In this document: in pieces, positions 51,506-59,097 of the stretch | Layout of the letters: each line of letters begins with the position of its first letter | Position numbering within the stretch: position 1 is the first letter of the stretch | Source: Pseudarthrobacter sp. fls2-241-R2A-127 | GTDB taxonomy: Bacteria; Actinomycetota; Actinomycetes; Actinomycetales; Micrococcaceae | Direction of reading: 5' to 3' | NCBI RefSeq assembly: GCF_030209355.1 | Contig: NZ_JARVSF010000012.1 | Location: forward strand, 1-64,000 | Length of the DNA: 64,000 nucleotides | The notes under the pieces: generated by a model | What the model was told of the DNA's origin: nothing | Database searches by the model: none | What the model saw: only the letters and a program-made list of their open reading frames with translations | Translations under genes and position numbers: made by a program

Positions 51506-53086
51506 TCAGAGCCTCTCGAGCTTGGTGTCGTTGGGGACTTTATAGTACGTGGAGATATTGGTGGTGGACTGGTTCTCGGTTTTCACTTCCACTTCGCCCA
51601 ACTTCACATCGAATCCGGCCTCGTTCTTGGCGGTTACCACGGAGTTCACCTGGACGGTGGCGGAGCCGGCCTCGTAAAGCTTGGCGGCATCCCGGGCAGC
51701 GCCGGCTTCATCGCCGAGGGCAACGTTGCGCAAGTAGCTGTCAATGACGGGCCGGTTTTCCGGGGAGTAATCCACATCGATCTTGACCGTGCCCTGCGTG
51801 CCTGCTGTGACGGTGGAGTCAAACTTTGCGGCCTTCGCATCCACGCCTTCGGTTGCCCCCTGCGCCACGGTCCCATCCATGGACACGGACACCGAATCGA
51901 TGTTGTTGCTCTTGTCCATGTTGACCTGCAGTCCACCCTTGCCGGATGCTTCGAACACCCGTCCGTCCAGGTTGAGCTTGCCTTGCGCCGAGACCTCGCC
52001 GCTGGCCGTCGACGTCCCATCGGTCAGGTTGCGCTCATAGGCAAGGTCGAGTTTCGCCGAGCCGGACGCCGTGCCGGATTCGCCCGAGGCTTCCAGCGAG
52101 AACGTTCCCTTTGCCTTGTCCGTCTGGCCGGTTGACCCGTTGTCGCTGGCGGCATGGTTGATCCTGTCCAGGATGTATCCGGGCGGGTTGCCGGCCACGT
52201 CCTTGATGTCTCCGATGCTGTCCGGAGGCAGGTCCTTGTACATCTGCGCACGGGCCGCCATGGCCTCCTCGACGGTGGCGAACTTGTACTCCCGGGAGAC
52301 TTCGCCGGTCAGGGTGGCGCCCGCCGTGCCGGAGGTGTCGTTGACGCCCAGGCCCATGTTTCCGTACACCTTCATGGTGGCGGAGCCGTCCGCGTTCTCC
52401 ACCACTTCCGTGCCCACTTCGGCGCCACCGTGGACCCACGCCACCCGGGCCTCGATGGAGGCCTTGCCCGTCTCCGAGTAGATCGGAATATCCGCCTTGG
52501 CCAGTTCCTGGAGGTGGTGCTTGGCCAATTCCTGGGCGGCGGCGGGGATGCCGCCGTCCATGCGCATCAGGTCCTCCGCGAAGGGCCCGTTGCTGCCTGC
52601 GCCCTCAATCAGGTACTTGCGGTCCGCCTCTGACAGGCTGTCCCACCATTTGGCCTGTTCTTCCGGGCTGGCGTTGACCATGCGGTCCAGCGCGGTCTCG
52701 AGTTCCTGGCGGTGTTCGGCTGCGGCCTTGGCCGCCTCGCCCTTCTCCTTCAGCCATTCCCGGGCCTGTGCGGCCAGCGAAGTGAGCCGGTCCCAGGTGC
52801 TGGTCCCGGAACCGCCGGAACCTGCGGTGGAGGCCTTCTCCTGTTCGTCGGCCTGCCGCATGAGGATCTTTGAGTTTTCCCGCAGGCTGGCCACCACCTT
52901 GTCCAGGCTGGGCCTGTGGCTGCCGCTCCACTCCTGGCGGAAGCGCTCACCGTCGCGCCCCTTCCAGGGGGCGGACTGGATCTGGCTGTGCAGGGTGCCG
53001 GCGCGGCTGCTCAACAGGGACGCGGCCTGGTCCGCTGCCTTGGCCAGAGCCCGCAACTGGCTGATGTCAGCGCCGTAAAAAGTCAT
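51506..53086 (-). CDS. WXG100-type protein with long beta-rich C-terminal region
   Basis: A 526-residue protein. The first ~100 residues are a helical hairpin of the WXG100 kind: ADISQLRALAKAADQAASLL, the turn SAPWKGRDGERFRQEW (W-x-G) and a second helix. A charged helical linker (about 100-190) and a long Thr/Ser/Gly/Lys-rich region follow with many alternating polar-hydrophobic stretches (for example GTVKIDVDYSPENRP), suggesting beta structure. No signal peptide is present, as expected for type VII secretion. The function of the C-terminal region is unknown; I see no known toxin motif. Start ATG at 53086 has GGGGGAA upstream. The open frame far beyond it is antisense to the DUF1206 gene. No ESX machinery is in the window. 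Confidence 0.8.
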   Translation of the reverse strand: MTFYGADISQLRALAKAADQAASLLSSRAGTLHSQIQSAPWKGRDGERFRQEWSGSHRPSLDKVVASLRENSKILMRQADEQEKASTAGSGGSGTSTWDRLTSLAAQAREWLKEKGEAAKAAAEHRQELETALDRMVNASPEEQAKWWDSLSEADRKYLIEGAGSNGPFAEDLMRMDGGIPAAAQELAKHHLQELAKADIPIYSETGKASIEARVAWVHGGAEVGTEVVENADGSATMKVYGNMGLGVNDTSGTAGATLTGEVSREYKFATVEEAMAARAQMYKDLPPDSIGDIKDVAGNPPGYILDRINHAASDNGSTGQTDKAKGTFSLEASGESGTASGSAKLDLAYERNLTDGTSTASGEVSAQGKLNLDGRVFEASGKGGLQVNMDKSNNIDSVSVSMDGTVAQGATEGVDAKAAKFDSTVTAGTQGTVKIDVDYSPENRPVIDSYLRNVALGDEAGAARDAAKLYEAGSATVQVNSVVTAKNEAGFDVKLGEVEVKTENQSTTNISTYYKVPNDTKLERL

Positions 53087-53353
53087 CGTTTCCCCCGGGA
53101 AGTGTGCGGTGCGTGTGAATCGCTGGTCCTTATGGTTGCACAGGTGGCCGGCCCCGGCGATGGGGATCCCTCCCCATCCCCCGTCACCCGGGAACCCGGG
53201 TGGGCCGCGCGGCGGCCCGCGGTGAGCCGGGCCCCCAGCTGTGGGCCCGGCTGTTCCGGACCGGGCCGGCGTGGCACGATTGCCATTGTAAGAAGGGCAC
53301 GCACACCAGCGCACTACCGCGCTTGTCCAAAAGGAACGACGATCAAAAAAGAA

Positions 53354-54172
53354 TTGCAACAGGCCGTTGATAAGGCCGAAGACGTCACGAATTCGCGTGT
53401 CCTGGAGATTCTTGCCCGGCTGGGTTTTGCGGTCAGCGGCATCCTGCACCTGCTGGTGGGTGCGATTGCTATCCGGCTGGCCGTGGGCGGCACCGGCAGT
53501 GCCGATTTCAGCGGCGCCGTGGCCGAGTTGGCCACCATGCCTGTTGGCCCCTTCCTGTTGTGGGGCAGTTTCGCGGCCTGCGCCGCCTTGTCGTTGTGGC
53601 AGACCAGCGATGCGATCTTCGATTTCAACCACCAGCCCACCAAAACAAAAGCCAAGAACAAGGCCAAGGCCGTGCTGCAGGCAATTGTCTATGCCGTGCT
53701 GGCCTTGACGCTGTGGCACTTCGTCACGGGCACCGGCTCCGGCGGCGACAATCGCAAGGCCACCAGCGACTTCACTGTTTCCGTGATGGTGGCCCCCGGC
53801 GGCGTGGTTCTGCTGGTGGTGATCGGCCTGGCGGTGGCTGTCACCGGCGTGGTCTACGGCATCAGGGGACCCAAGAAATCCTTCCAGAAGCAACTGCGGA
53901 TGCCCTCCCCCGGCCCGGCCCGGACGGCCGTGACCGCCTTGGGCGTGACCGGCTACCTCGCGAAGGGCACCGTGCTCCTGCTCGCAGGCCTGCTGATCGT
54001 CGTGGCCACGGTGAAACAGCACCCGGAAGACTCCACTGGCCTGGACGGCGGACTGCGCGCACTCCGCGACCAACCCATGGGCCCGTACCTCCTGGCCGCG
54101 GTGGGAGCGGGATTGATTTGCTACGGCGCGTACATGGTGATGCGCGCCCGGTTGGCCAAAATGAGCAAGTAA
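53354..54172 (+). CDS. DUF1206 membrane protein, start codon uncertain
   Basis: A membrane protein of about 272 residues with six hydrophobic segments in three pairs, each starting with an ARLGFAVSGILHLL-like or GYLAKGTVLLLAG-like block, which marks DUF1206. Function unknown. The reading frame has no ATG or GTG near its natural start. AAAAGGA at 53329-53335 is ideally spaced (6 bases) for an ATC at 53342, and two ACG codons lie between. The first accepted start codon is TTG at 53354, 18 bases from that site. The gap 53087-53353 otherwise holds GC-rich hairpin-forming sequence. Confidence 0.85.
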   Translation: MQQAVDKAEDVTNSRVLEILARLGFAVSGILHLLVGAIAIRLAVGGTGSADFSGAVAELATMPVGPFLLWGSFAACAALSLWQTSDAIFDFNHQPTKTKAKNKAKAVLQAIVYAVLALTLWHFVTGTGSGGDNRKATSDFTVSVMVAPGGVVLLVVIGLAVAVTGVVYGIRGPKKSFQKQLRMPSPGPARTAVTALGVTGYLAKGTVLLLAGLLIVVATVKQHPEDSTGLDGGLRALRDQPMGPYLLAAVGAGLICYGAYMVMRARLAKMSK

Positions 54173-54200
54173 CCGGCCCGGGTGTGGCTAGGGTTGAAGG

Positions 54201-54704
54201 ATGCCACAAGTCCGTGCCGAGCGTTTGATCCGCGTCGACCCCGAGACGGCCTTCGCCCTTTCCCAGACCACAGGGGCCTTCCGGCTCCGGTGGGACCCCT
54301 TCATTTCCGCTCAGTCCTTCCTTGACGGCGCCAAGGCGCCGGCGAAGGGCGTCCGGACCCGCACCAGGTCGCGGCTGGGCCTGACCATGGTCAGCCGGTA
54401 CGTCTCCTTCGCCCCGCCGCGCAGCGTCGGGATGACCATGGTGTCCGGTCCGTGGTTCTTCGATAATTTCGGCGGCGGCTGGCGCTTTACCGGGGACGGC
54501 GACGGCACACGGGCAGTCTGGAAGTACACCTTTTCTTGCCGGCCCGCCGTCCTCCGGGCAGCAATGGAGCGGATCGGCAGCCGGCTTCTGGGGTACGAGA
54601 TCGAACGGCGGATCGAGGCCTTCGCCCGCGCCTGCGAGGACGAGGCGCTGGTGGCAGAGTTCCGGGCGATGCAGCAGAGGGCGGAGGGGCCTAGGGAACG
54701 GTGA
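54201..54704 (+). CDS. SRPBCC-fold (polyketide cyclase/START-like) protein
   Basis: A 167-residue protein of the helix-grip fold. Typical openings are VRAERLIRVDPETAFALSQ and RLRWDPFISA, followed by a string of beta strands (TRTRSRLGLTMVSRYVSF) and a long C-terminal helix. Members bind hydrophobic ligands; none can be named here. TAGGGT ends 7 bases before the ATG, consistent with a leaderless start. It overlaps the convergent anti-sigma gene by 14 bases. Confidence 0.8.
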   Translation: MPQVRAERLIRVDPETAFALSQTTGAFRLRWDPFISAQSFLDGAKAPAKGVRTRTRSRLGLTMVSRYVSFAPPRSVGMTMVSGPWFFDNFGGGWRFTGDGDGTRAVWKYTFSCRPAVLRAAMERIGSRLLGYEIERRIEAFARACEDEALVAEFRAMQQRAEGPRER

Positions 54705-55347
54705 TTACGGCCACCGCATGCTGGGCGCCGTCGCGCAGTTCAACGCTGGAGATGCTGGCCAGCTGGATGGGCGTTGCCCCGGTGACCTTGACCTTCCCCG
54801 TGGCGGTGGCGGACCAGGCGCAGGCACGGTCCTCTCCGCCGGCACGGTCGCGGACCCACAGCGAGAGAGTTCCGTCCGGGGGAAGACTGCTGCCGCTCAC
54901 CGCGAGCTCGGTCCCCCAGGCTTTGCGTGCCATGTCGATGTGGACCTGCAGCCCGTCCCCCAGGGCCACGGAGTAGGTTGCATCCGGCTGCGGCGGCCTG
55001 ACCAGCAAGGGCCCCACCGCCAGGCCCACTGCCAGGCATGCCGCCGCAACGGCGCCCGCCAAAGCCACCCACCGCCGTCGTACGGTCCGACGCCGGCGGG
55101 ACAGTTCGGCGAAAAGGCGGGCGGGAACGCTGTTCCCGACGTCCTCGTTGCCTCCGGGGGCGGCGGTGAGCGCCAGGGCGTCGGGGACGGGGAGGGCGTC
55201 CAGGAGCACGGGCACCTTTTCCAGCGAGGCCAGTTCCTTGCGGCAAGTGGCGCAGTCCTGGAGGTGGGTTTCGAAGAGGGCGAGGTCCTGGGGATCGAGG
55301 CCGCCCAGGACGTAGGCCCCGAGCAGGTGGTGCGGGTTGGGGCTCAC
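54691..55347 (-). CDS. Anti-sigma factor with zinc-binding N-terminus
   Basis: A 218-residue single-span membrane protein that should hold the ECF sigma factor encoded just upstream. The N-terminal ZAS-type domain has HLQDCATCRKEL (H-x3-C-x2-C) within the first 40 residues. A transmembrane helix lies near residues 93-115 (VALAGAVAAACLAVGLAVG). The external C-terminal domain resembles the RskA type (GTLSLWVRDRAG, VELRDGAQHAVAVI). Its ATG overlaps the sigma stop by four bases. Confidence 0.9.
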   Translation of the reverse strand: MSPNPHHLLGAYVLGGLDPQDLALFETHLQDCATCRKELASLEKVPVLLDALPVPDALALTAAPGGNEDVGNSVPARLFAELSRRRRTVRRRWVALAGAVAAACLAVGLAVGPLLVRPPQPDATYSVALGDGLQVHIDMARKAWGTELAVSGSSLPPDGTLSLWVRDRAGGEDRACAWSATATGKVKVTGATPIQLASISSVELRDGAQHAVAVITVP

Positions 55348-55844
55348 CGTTCCACCCCCATCTCGTCCAGGATGGTGCGCAGGGCCCGGAGCCCGTAGTA
55401 GGCACGGGACTTGACCGTTCCGCTGGGGATATTGAGCTGGACTGCTGCCTCGTTGACCGTGAACCGGCGGTAGTGCAGGGCCACCAGGACCTCGCGGTGT
55501 TCCTTGCTCAGCCTCAACAGCGCTTCCTCCATCAAAACCCGATTAAGCATTTCGTCGACGCGCCCCACCACCTCGACGGGATCTGCGAGGCCGCTTCCAA
55601 GGGCCTCGGCCGGCCGGCGTTGGCTCCGGCGATAGTTGTCGATCATCACGTTCCTGGCTGTGCGGTACAGGTAGCTGCGGAAACTGCCGTTGATGTCCGG
55701 GGCGTGCTGCCAGACGCGGAGCACGGTTTCCTGGACCACGTCCTCCGCCAGCTGCGGATCCCGGGTGGCGCTGAGCACAAAGCGGCGCAGGGCGCTGCCG
55801 TGCTCGCGGTAGATTGCCTCCACCACGCTGTCATCGAGCGGCAT
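55344..55844 (-). CDS. ECF RNA polymerase sigma factor (first)
   Basis: A 166-residue group 4 sigma factor. Region 2 includes DPQLAEDVVQETVLRVWQ and YLYRTARNVMIDNYRR (-10 recognition). Region 4 includes LSKEHREVLVALHYRRF and the helix-turn-helix NEAAVQLNIPSGTVKSRAYY (-35 recognition). It is closest to the SigL/SigK-type ECF groups with a RskA-like anti-sigma. It is preceded by a promoter motif shared with the divergent lipoprotein gene, suggesting autoregulation. Confidence 0.94.
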   Translation of the reverse strand: MPLDDSVVEAIYREHGSALRRFVLSATRDPQLAEDVVQETVLRVWQHAPDINGSFRSYLYRTARNVMIDNYRRSQRRPAEALGSGLADPVEVVGRVDEMLNRVLMEEALLRLSKEHREVLVALHYRRFTVNEAAVQLNIPSGTVKSRAYYGLRALRTILDEMGVER

Positions 55845-55896
55845 CCCACTCCTCCCGTCACCTGGCGTGGAGCCGAAACACTCCGCTTCCGGCTGT

Positions 55897-55925
55897 TACG
55901 ACGCCGGCGGGGCGGAAACGGTTCA
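55897..55925 (-). promoter_or_regulatory. ECF-type promoter of sigma/anti-sigma operon
   Basis: On the minus strand TGAACC (55925-55920), 16 bases, CGTCGTA (55903-55897), about 50 bases before the sigma start. Both boxes and the spacing match those at 56002-56030 on the plus strand. The form fits ECF promoters with GAAC and CGTC cores. Confidence 0.82.
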
Positions 55926-56001
55926 ATCGGCTGCTGCGGGCCCTGCCGGCCGGCCTCAGGCAGGCCCGTGAATTCCCCGGTCCGTGCATTCTGCCGGTGT
56001 G

Positions 56002-56030
56002 TGAACCATTCTTCACCCGGAGGCGTCGTA
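56002..56030 (+). promoter_or_regulatory. ECF-type promoter of lipoprotein gene
   Basis: TGAACC (56002-56007), 16 bases, CGTCGTA (56024-56030), 67 bases before the lipoprotein start. The match to the divergent sigma promoter at 55897-55925 makes this gene a direct target of that sigma factor. Confidence 0.82.
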
Positions 56031-56097
56031 GGGGTTAGCGTCCGGTGATCCGACGCCGGGCCCTACCTAGGAAAGAATCCAGCCAAGGGAGCACACC

Positions 56098-56646
56098 ATG
56101 AAGCACCATCTCGGCCCGGGCCTGGCGATCCTGGCCCTCGCCACAGCCCTCGCCGGCTGCGGCAGCAGCTCCGGCACCGCACCCGCTGCCAACAGCCCCG
56201 CCACGGGCACCGCGGCTTCCCCATCCCCCGCCTCGTCCGCTTCGCCCGCAGTGTCATCTCCGCAGGCGGGTGCCGCCGTCGAGCTTAAGACGGCGTCCTC
56301 CTCGGCGGCGGGCAGCATCGTGGTGGACGGAAAGGGAATGAGCCTCTACTTCTTCACCAAGGACACCAAGGATTCCGGCACCAGCGCGTGCACCGGCTCT
56401 TGCGCCGTCCAGTGGCCGCCGCTGACCACTACATCGGGGACACCCACAGCGGAGGGGGTCACCGGCAAGCTGGGGACCATCACCGGCGCGGACGGAAAGA
56501 AGCAGGTGACGCTGAACGGCATGCCCCTGTACTACTTCGCCAAGGACACCAAACCCGGTGACACCCTGGGGCAGGGCATCGGTGGCGTGTGGTTCCTGTC
56601 CGATCCGTCGGGGGCCATGGCCAAGGCTCCGGGGCAGGCCTACTGA
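56098..56646 (+). CDS. COG4315-type secreted lipoprotein
   Basis: A 182-residue lipoprotein. Signal peptide with lipobox TALAGCGS (Cys21), then a 40-residue Ala/Ser/Pro linker, then two copies of the secreted repeat of unknown function: GMSLYFFTKDTKDSGTSACT with CAVQWPP, and GMPLYYFAKDTKPGDTLGQG with GVWFL. These repeats typify Lipoprotein_15 proteins. The role is unknown; envelope or redox stress is suggested only by its ECF promoter. AGGGAG lies 7 bases before the ATG. Confidence 0.9.
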   Translation: MKHHLGPGLAILALATALAGCGSSSGTAPAANSPATGTAASPSPASSASPAVSSPQAGAAVELKTASSSAAGSIVVDGKGMSLYFFTKDTKDSGTSACTGSCAVQWPPLTTTSGTPTAEGVTGKLGTITGADGKKQVTLNGMPLYYFAKDTKPGDTLGQGIGGVWFLSDPSGAMAKAPGQAY

Positions 56647-56668
56647 CCTCCCTCGAATGCGGTCCGGA

Positions 56669-57433
56669 CTACTTCAGGGGAACGTCCGTGGCTTTGCCGG
56701 GGAGCGGGACCCCGGTGGGGATGGGGACCGGCAGTTTCGGTGCCTGCTCCACGCCCTTCCTGACCTCCCCGGGGACGTCCGTGGGAAGTGACGGTTCCGC
56801 CGGGACCCCGGCCGGTTTCTGTGCCGGGGCAGCGGTGGATCCGTGGGTGGGGGTGCTGCCCGGCCGCACGGCAGCGGACGACGACGCCCCGCCGGCGGGT
56901 GCCGGAGCGGTTGCGGATGCCGCCGGGACAGCTTCCGGGCTGGCCCCTGAGGGCCGGGTCGCCGCGGGACCCGGCAACGGTGCTTCCCCGCCCTTGGTGC
57001 CTGCGGGGGCGGCGGTGGTACCGGTCACGAACGAGGTGACCGCATGGTTCAGCTGGCTGAACGAATCACGGAAACTTTGATCGGAGGCAGCGGCGACGGC
57101 GCCGCCGGCTGCGAGGGAGGCGGCCACGGAGAGCGTGGTGAGCGTGATGCGGCGCTTGGCCCTCCGGCGCGCGGCGAGTTCATCCGCCGGTTCCGCCGCG
57201 GGAAGCACCGACGTGACCGGGGAAGAAGTGGCGGGAAGAACCGCCGTGGCGGTGGCGCCAGTGGGCGCACCTGCCATCAGTGCGGCGATGTCGGCTGAAG
57301 GCGCCGGGGCTCCGGCTGCCAGCGAACGCAGGTCGAGCAGGGCGTCACGGAGCTGTCCGTCGTCGTCGACGCCTGCCTCCAGCAGAAGCCGGTCAACCAT
57401 CCCGTCGTTGCGGGATCCTGCGGTATCACTCAT
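56669..57433 (-). CDS. Probable anti-sigma or sigma-associated membrane protein
   Basis: A 254-residue protein encoded directly after the second ECF sigma gene, with an 8-base overlap. A cytoplasmic part of about 95 residues has no zinc-binding His-Cys motif. One transmembrane helix (LSVAASLAAGGAVAAA, about residues 100-116) is followed by an extracellular low-complexity tail rich in Pro, Ala, Ser and Thr with no clear fold. Location makes it the likely anti-sigma factor, of a non-ZAS kind. I see no family match beyond that. Confidence 0.72.
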   Translation of the reverse strand: MSDTAGSRNDGMVDRLLLEAGVDDDGQLRDALLDLRSLAAGAPAPSADIAALMAGAPTGATATAVLPATSSPVTSVLPAAEPADELAARRRAKRRITLTTLSVAASLAAGGAVAAASDQSFRDSFSQLNHAVTSFVTGTTAAPAGTKGGEAPLPGPAATRPSGASPEAVPAASATAPAPAGGASSSAAVRPGSTPTHGSTAAPAQKPAGVPAEPSLPTDVPGEVRKGVEQAPKLPVPIPTGVPLPGKATDVPLK

Positions 57434-58058
57434 GATTCGCCTGGTTTCTCTTGAGCGTTTGTGCCTTAAGGTTCTGCAGGGCGCGGCGCTGAAGCTGTTT
57501 GATGGCTCCGGCGCTCTTGCCCATGATGGCGGCCACCTGTTCGATGGACAGGTCCGCCACGACGCGAAGGGCCAGGACCTCCTGGTGTTCTTCGCTGAGC
57601 CCTTCCAGCATGGCGGCGGCTCCGCCGGTTAGTTCAACGGCGTGGTCCTCCGCGGACGGGGTTGTCCTGCCGTCGTGCTGGGGGTCGTATGGTGTCAGCC
57701 GCGGGCGTCGCTCCAGCCGGCGGTAGTGGTCCACCATGCGGGCGTGGGCGATGGAAAAGATCAGCGACTTAGCGCCCTGCAGGCCCCCGGTGAGGGTGCC
57801 GATCCTGGGATAGAACGCCATGAAGACGTCCTGGGTGACAGCTTCGGGGTCATCAAGTCCGCGTGCTTTGAGGTAGCCCTGCACCGGCCCTGCGAAGGTC
57901 TTGTAGGCAGCAGCGAAGAACGCCGCCGGATCCGTTCCGGCTGCGTTGTCGAATATGTCGAACTCTTCTTGGGCCAAAGTGTCTAGCACCAGCGGCTCCT
58001 CCATCCCGGGGCCCGGCTCGCGCCTTTTCCCGGTTTCCGGTACGGACTGCCAGTTCAC
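57426..58058 (-). CDS. ECF RNA polymerase sigma factor (second)
   Basis: A 210-residue group 4 sigma factor. Region 2 includes DDPEAVTQDVFMAFYPRIG and LIFSIAHARMVDHYRR; region 4 includes LSEEHQEVLALRVVADLSIE and the helix-turn-helix AAIMGKSAGAIKQLQRRAL. GTG at 58058 has GAAAG upstream; an internal ATG at 58004 is an alternative and would remove a poorly conserved start. It is followed by its putative anti-sigma gene. No TGAACC-type promoter lies before it, so it belongs to a different circuit from the first sigma factor. Confidence 0.92.
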   Translation of the reverse strand: MNWQSVPETGKRREPGPGMEEPLVLDTLAQEEFDIFDNAAGTDPAAFFAAAYKTFAGPVQGYLKARGLDDPEAVTQDVFMAFYPRIGTLTGGLQGAKSLIFSIAHARMVDHYRRLERRPRLTPYDPQHDGRTTPSAEDHAVELTGGAAAMLEGLSEEHQEVLALRVVADLSIEQVAAIMGKSAGAIKQLQRRALQNLKAQTLKRNQANHE

Positions 58059-58131
58059 GTGGTCTTTCGGCTGCCTTCGTGCGGGTTGTTCAGGGGTGCT
58101 GTCCCCGGCATGCGCACCCCGCCCGGCTGCC

Positions 58132-58155
58132 CGGACTGCGGCCGCAGCCGCAGTC
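58132..58155 (-). terminator. Hairpin after the PAV-repeat protein gene
   Basis: Perfect 10-bp stem GGACTGCGGC/GCCGCAGTCC with a 4-base loop, 18 bases beyond the stop on the minus strand, ahead of the second sigma gene. No T tract. Confidence 0.65.
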
Positions 58156-58172
58156 CAGACTAGCCAACTGCC

Positions 58173-58874
58173 TTAGCGGACCGAAACTGAAGGCGCGTGG
58201 GCAGTGTTGCCGCCCACTGCGGGAACGGCCGGAACGGCGGGAACGGTGGTGTTGCCCTCGGTGCCCGGAACGGCAGGGACAGCCGGCACGGCAGGCGCGG
58301 ACGGAACCTCGGGCTTTTCGGCCTCAACCGAGGCGGATCCCTTGGCAGCGGCGGCAGCCTTGGCGGCAACGTCGGCCTTGGCTACGACGTCGGCGCAGTA
58401 GCTCTTGATGTTCGCGTCACCCTTGGCGGCGATGGACAGCGAGGAGAACGCCTGCGAGGAAGCGTTGAGTCCGCCGTGGGTGAAGGCGGTGCAGAGGCCC
58501 AGGGCTGCCGGACCGGCAGCGTCAACAGCGGTCTTGGCTTCCGCGGAAGCGGTGGTGTTGGCGGAAACCTTGTCGTCATCGGCCTTGGCGGTGGCGGTGG
58601 CCTTGGCGGTGGCATCCTCGGAAGCGTCAGCGGTCTTCAGGGCGTCGGAAACGGCGGCGGTGGCGGTGGGCGCCGGGGTGGCCTGGCCGTTGGCTGCGGC
58701 GTCGGTGCCGAGCTTGGGGGCCGGTGCGCCGAAGACTTCGTGGGCCGTCTGCTGGGCCTGGGCGGGCAGGACGCCCGAGATGGCAGCGGCGCCGGTTCCT
58801 CCAACGGCCAGGGTTCCTGCAGCCAGGACTCCGGCGGCGACTTTGCTGGTGGCGAGCACGGTGAACACAGACAT
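58173..58874 (-). CDS. Ala-rich protein with PAVPAVP repeats, membrane-anchored or exported
   Basis: A 233-residue protein of unknown function. A hydrophobic N-terminal segment (VLATSKVAAGVLAAGTLAVG, about residues 6-25) may anchor or export it. The middle is rich in Ala, Thr, Lys and Asp. Two Cys residues (GLCTAF and SYCADV) flank a predicted helical region. The C-terminus holds two runs of the repeat PAVPAVPAV. It is upstream of the second sigma gene and may be part of its regulon. Related short Ala-rich proteins seem common beside ECF genes in Arthrobacter, but I cannot name the family. Confidence 0.7.
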   Translation of the reverse strand: MSVFTVLATSKVAAGVLAAGTLAVGGTGAAAISGVLPAQAQQTAHEVFGAPAPKLGTDAAANGQATPAPTATAAVSDALKTADASEDATAKATATAKADDDKVSANTTASAEAKTAVDAAGPAALGLCTAFTHGGLNASSQAFSSLSIAAKGDANIKSYCADVVAKADVAAKAAAAAKGSASVEAEKPEVPSAPAVPAVPAVPGTEGNTTVPAVPAVPAVGGNTAHAPSVSVR

Positions 58875-58936
58875 TTAACTTCTCCAAACCTAGACAACAA
58901 GTCCGATTGGGCCCGGCTGGCGGACCCATCACTGAC

Positions 58937-58965
58937 TACATCGCCGGAGCCCGCGCGGAGGTTAC
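58937..58965 (-). promoter_or_regulatory. Candidate ECF promoter of the PAV-repeat gene
   Basis: On the minus strand GTAACC (58965-58960), 16 bases, CGATGTA (58943-58937), 63 bases before the start. It has the same spacing as the first sigma's promoters but different core bases, so it may belong to the second sigma factor. The remaining sequence from 58875 to 59097 shows nothing else certain. Confidence 0.4.
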
Positions 58966-59097
58966 GGGTGTCCGGTTTTTATTTTTCCGGTCTCCCCGGG
59001 CGAAGGCGCGGGACAGCTGATCCACTCCCGCCCCGCGCCTCTTCGTTTATGCGGAAACCCTGGGGCCGCGCCGGCCCCGGGGATGCCGCCCGCGCTG

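Noticed and set aside
51056..55844. A mobile defence or toxin island around the WXG100 gene
   Set aside because: There are no integrase, transposase, attachment repeats or base-composition break; the flanking genes are ordinary chromosomal families.
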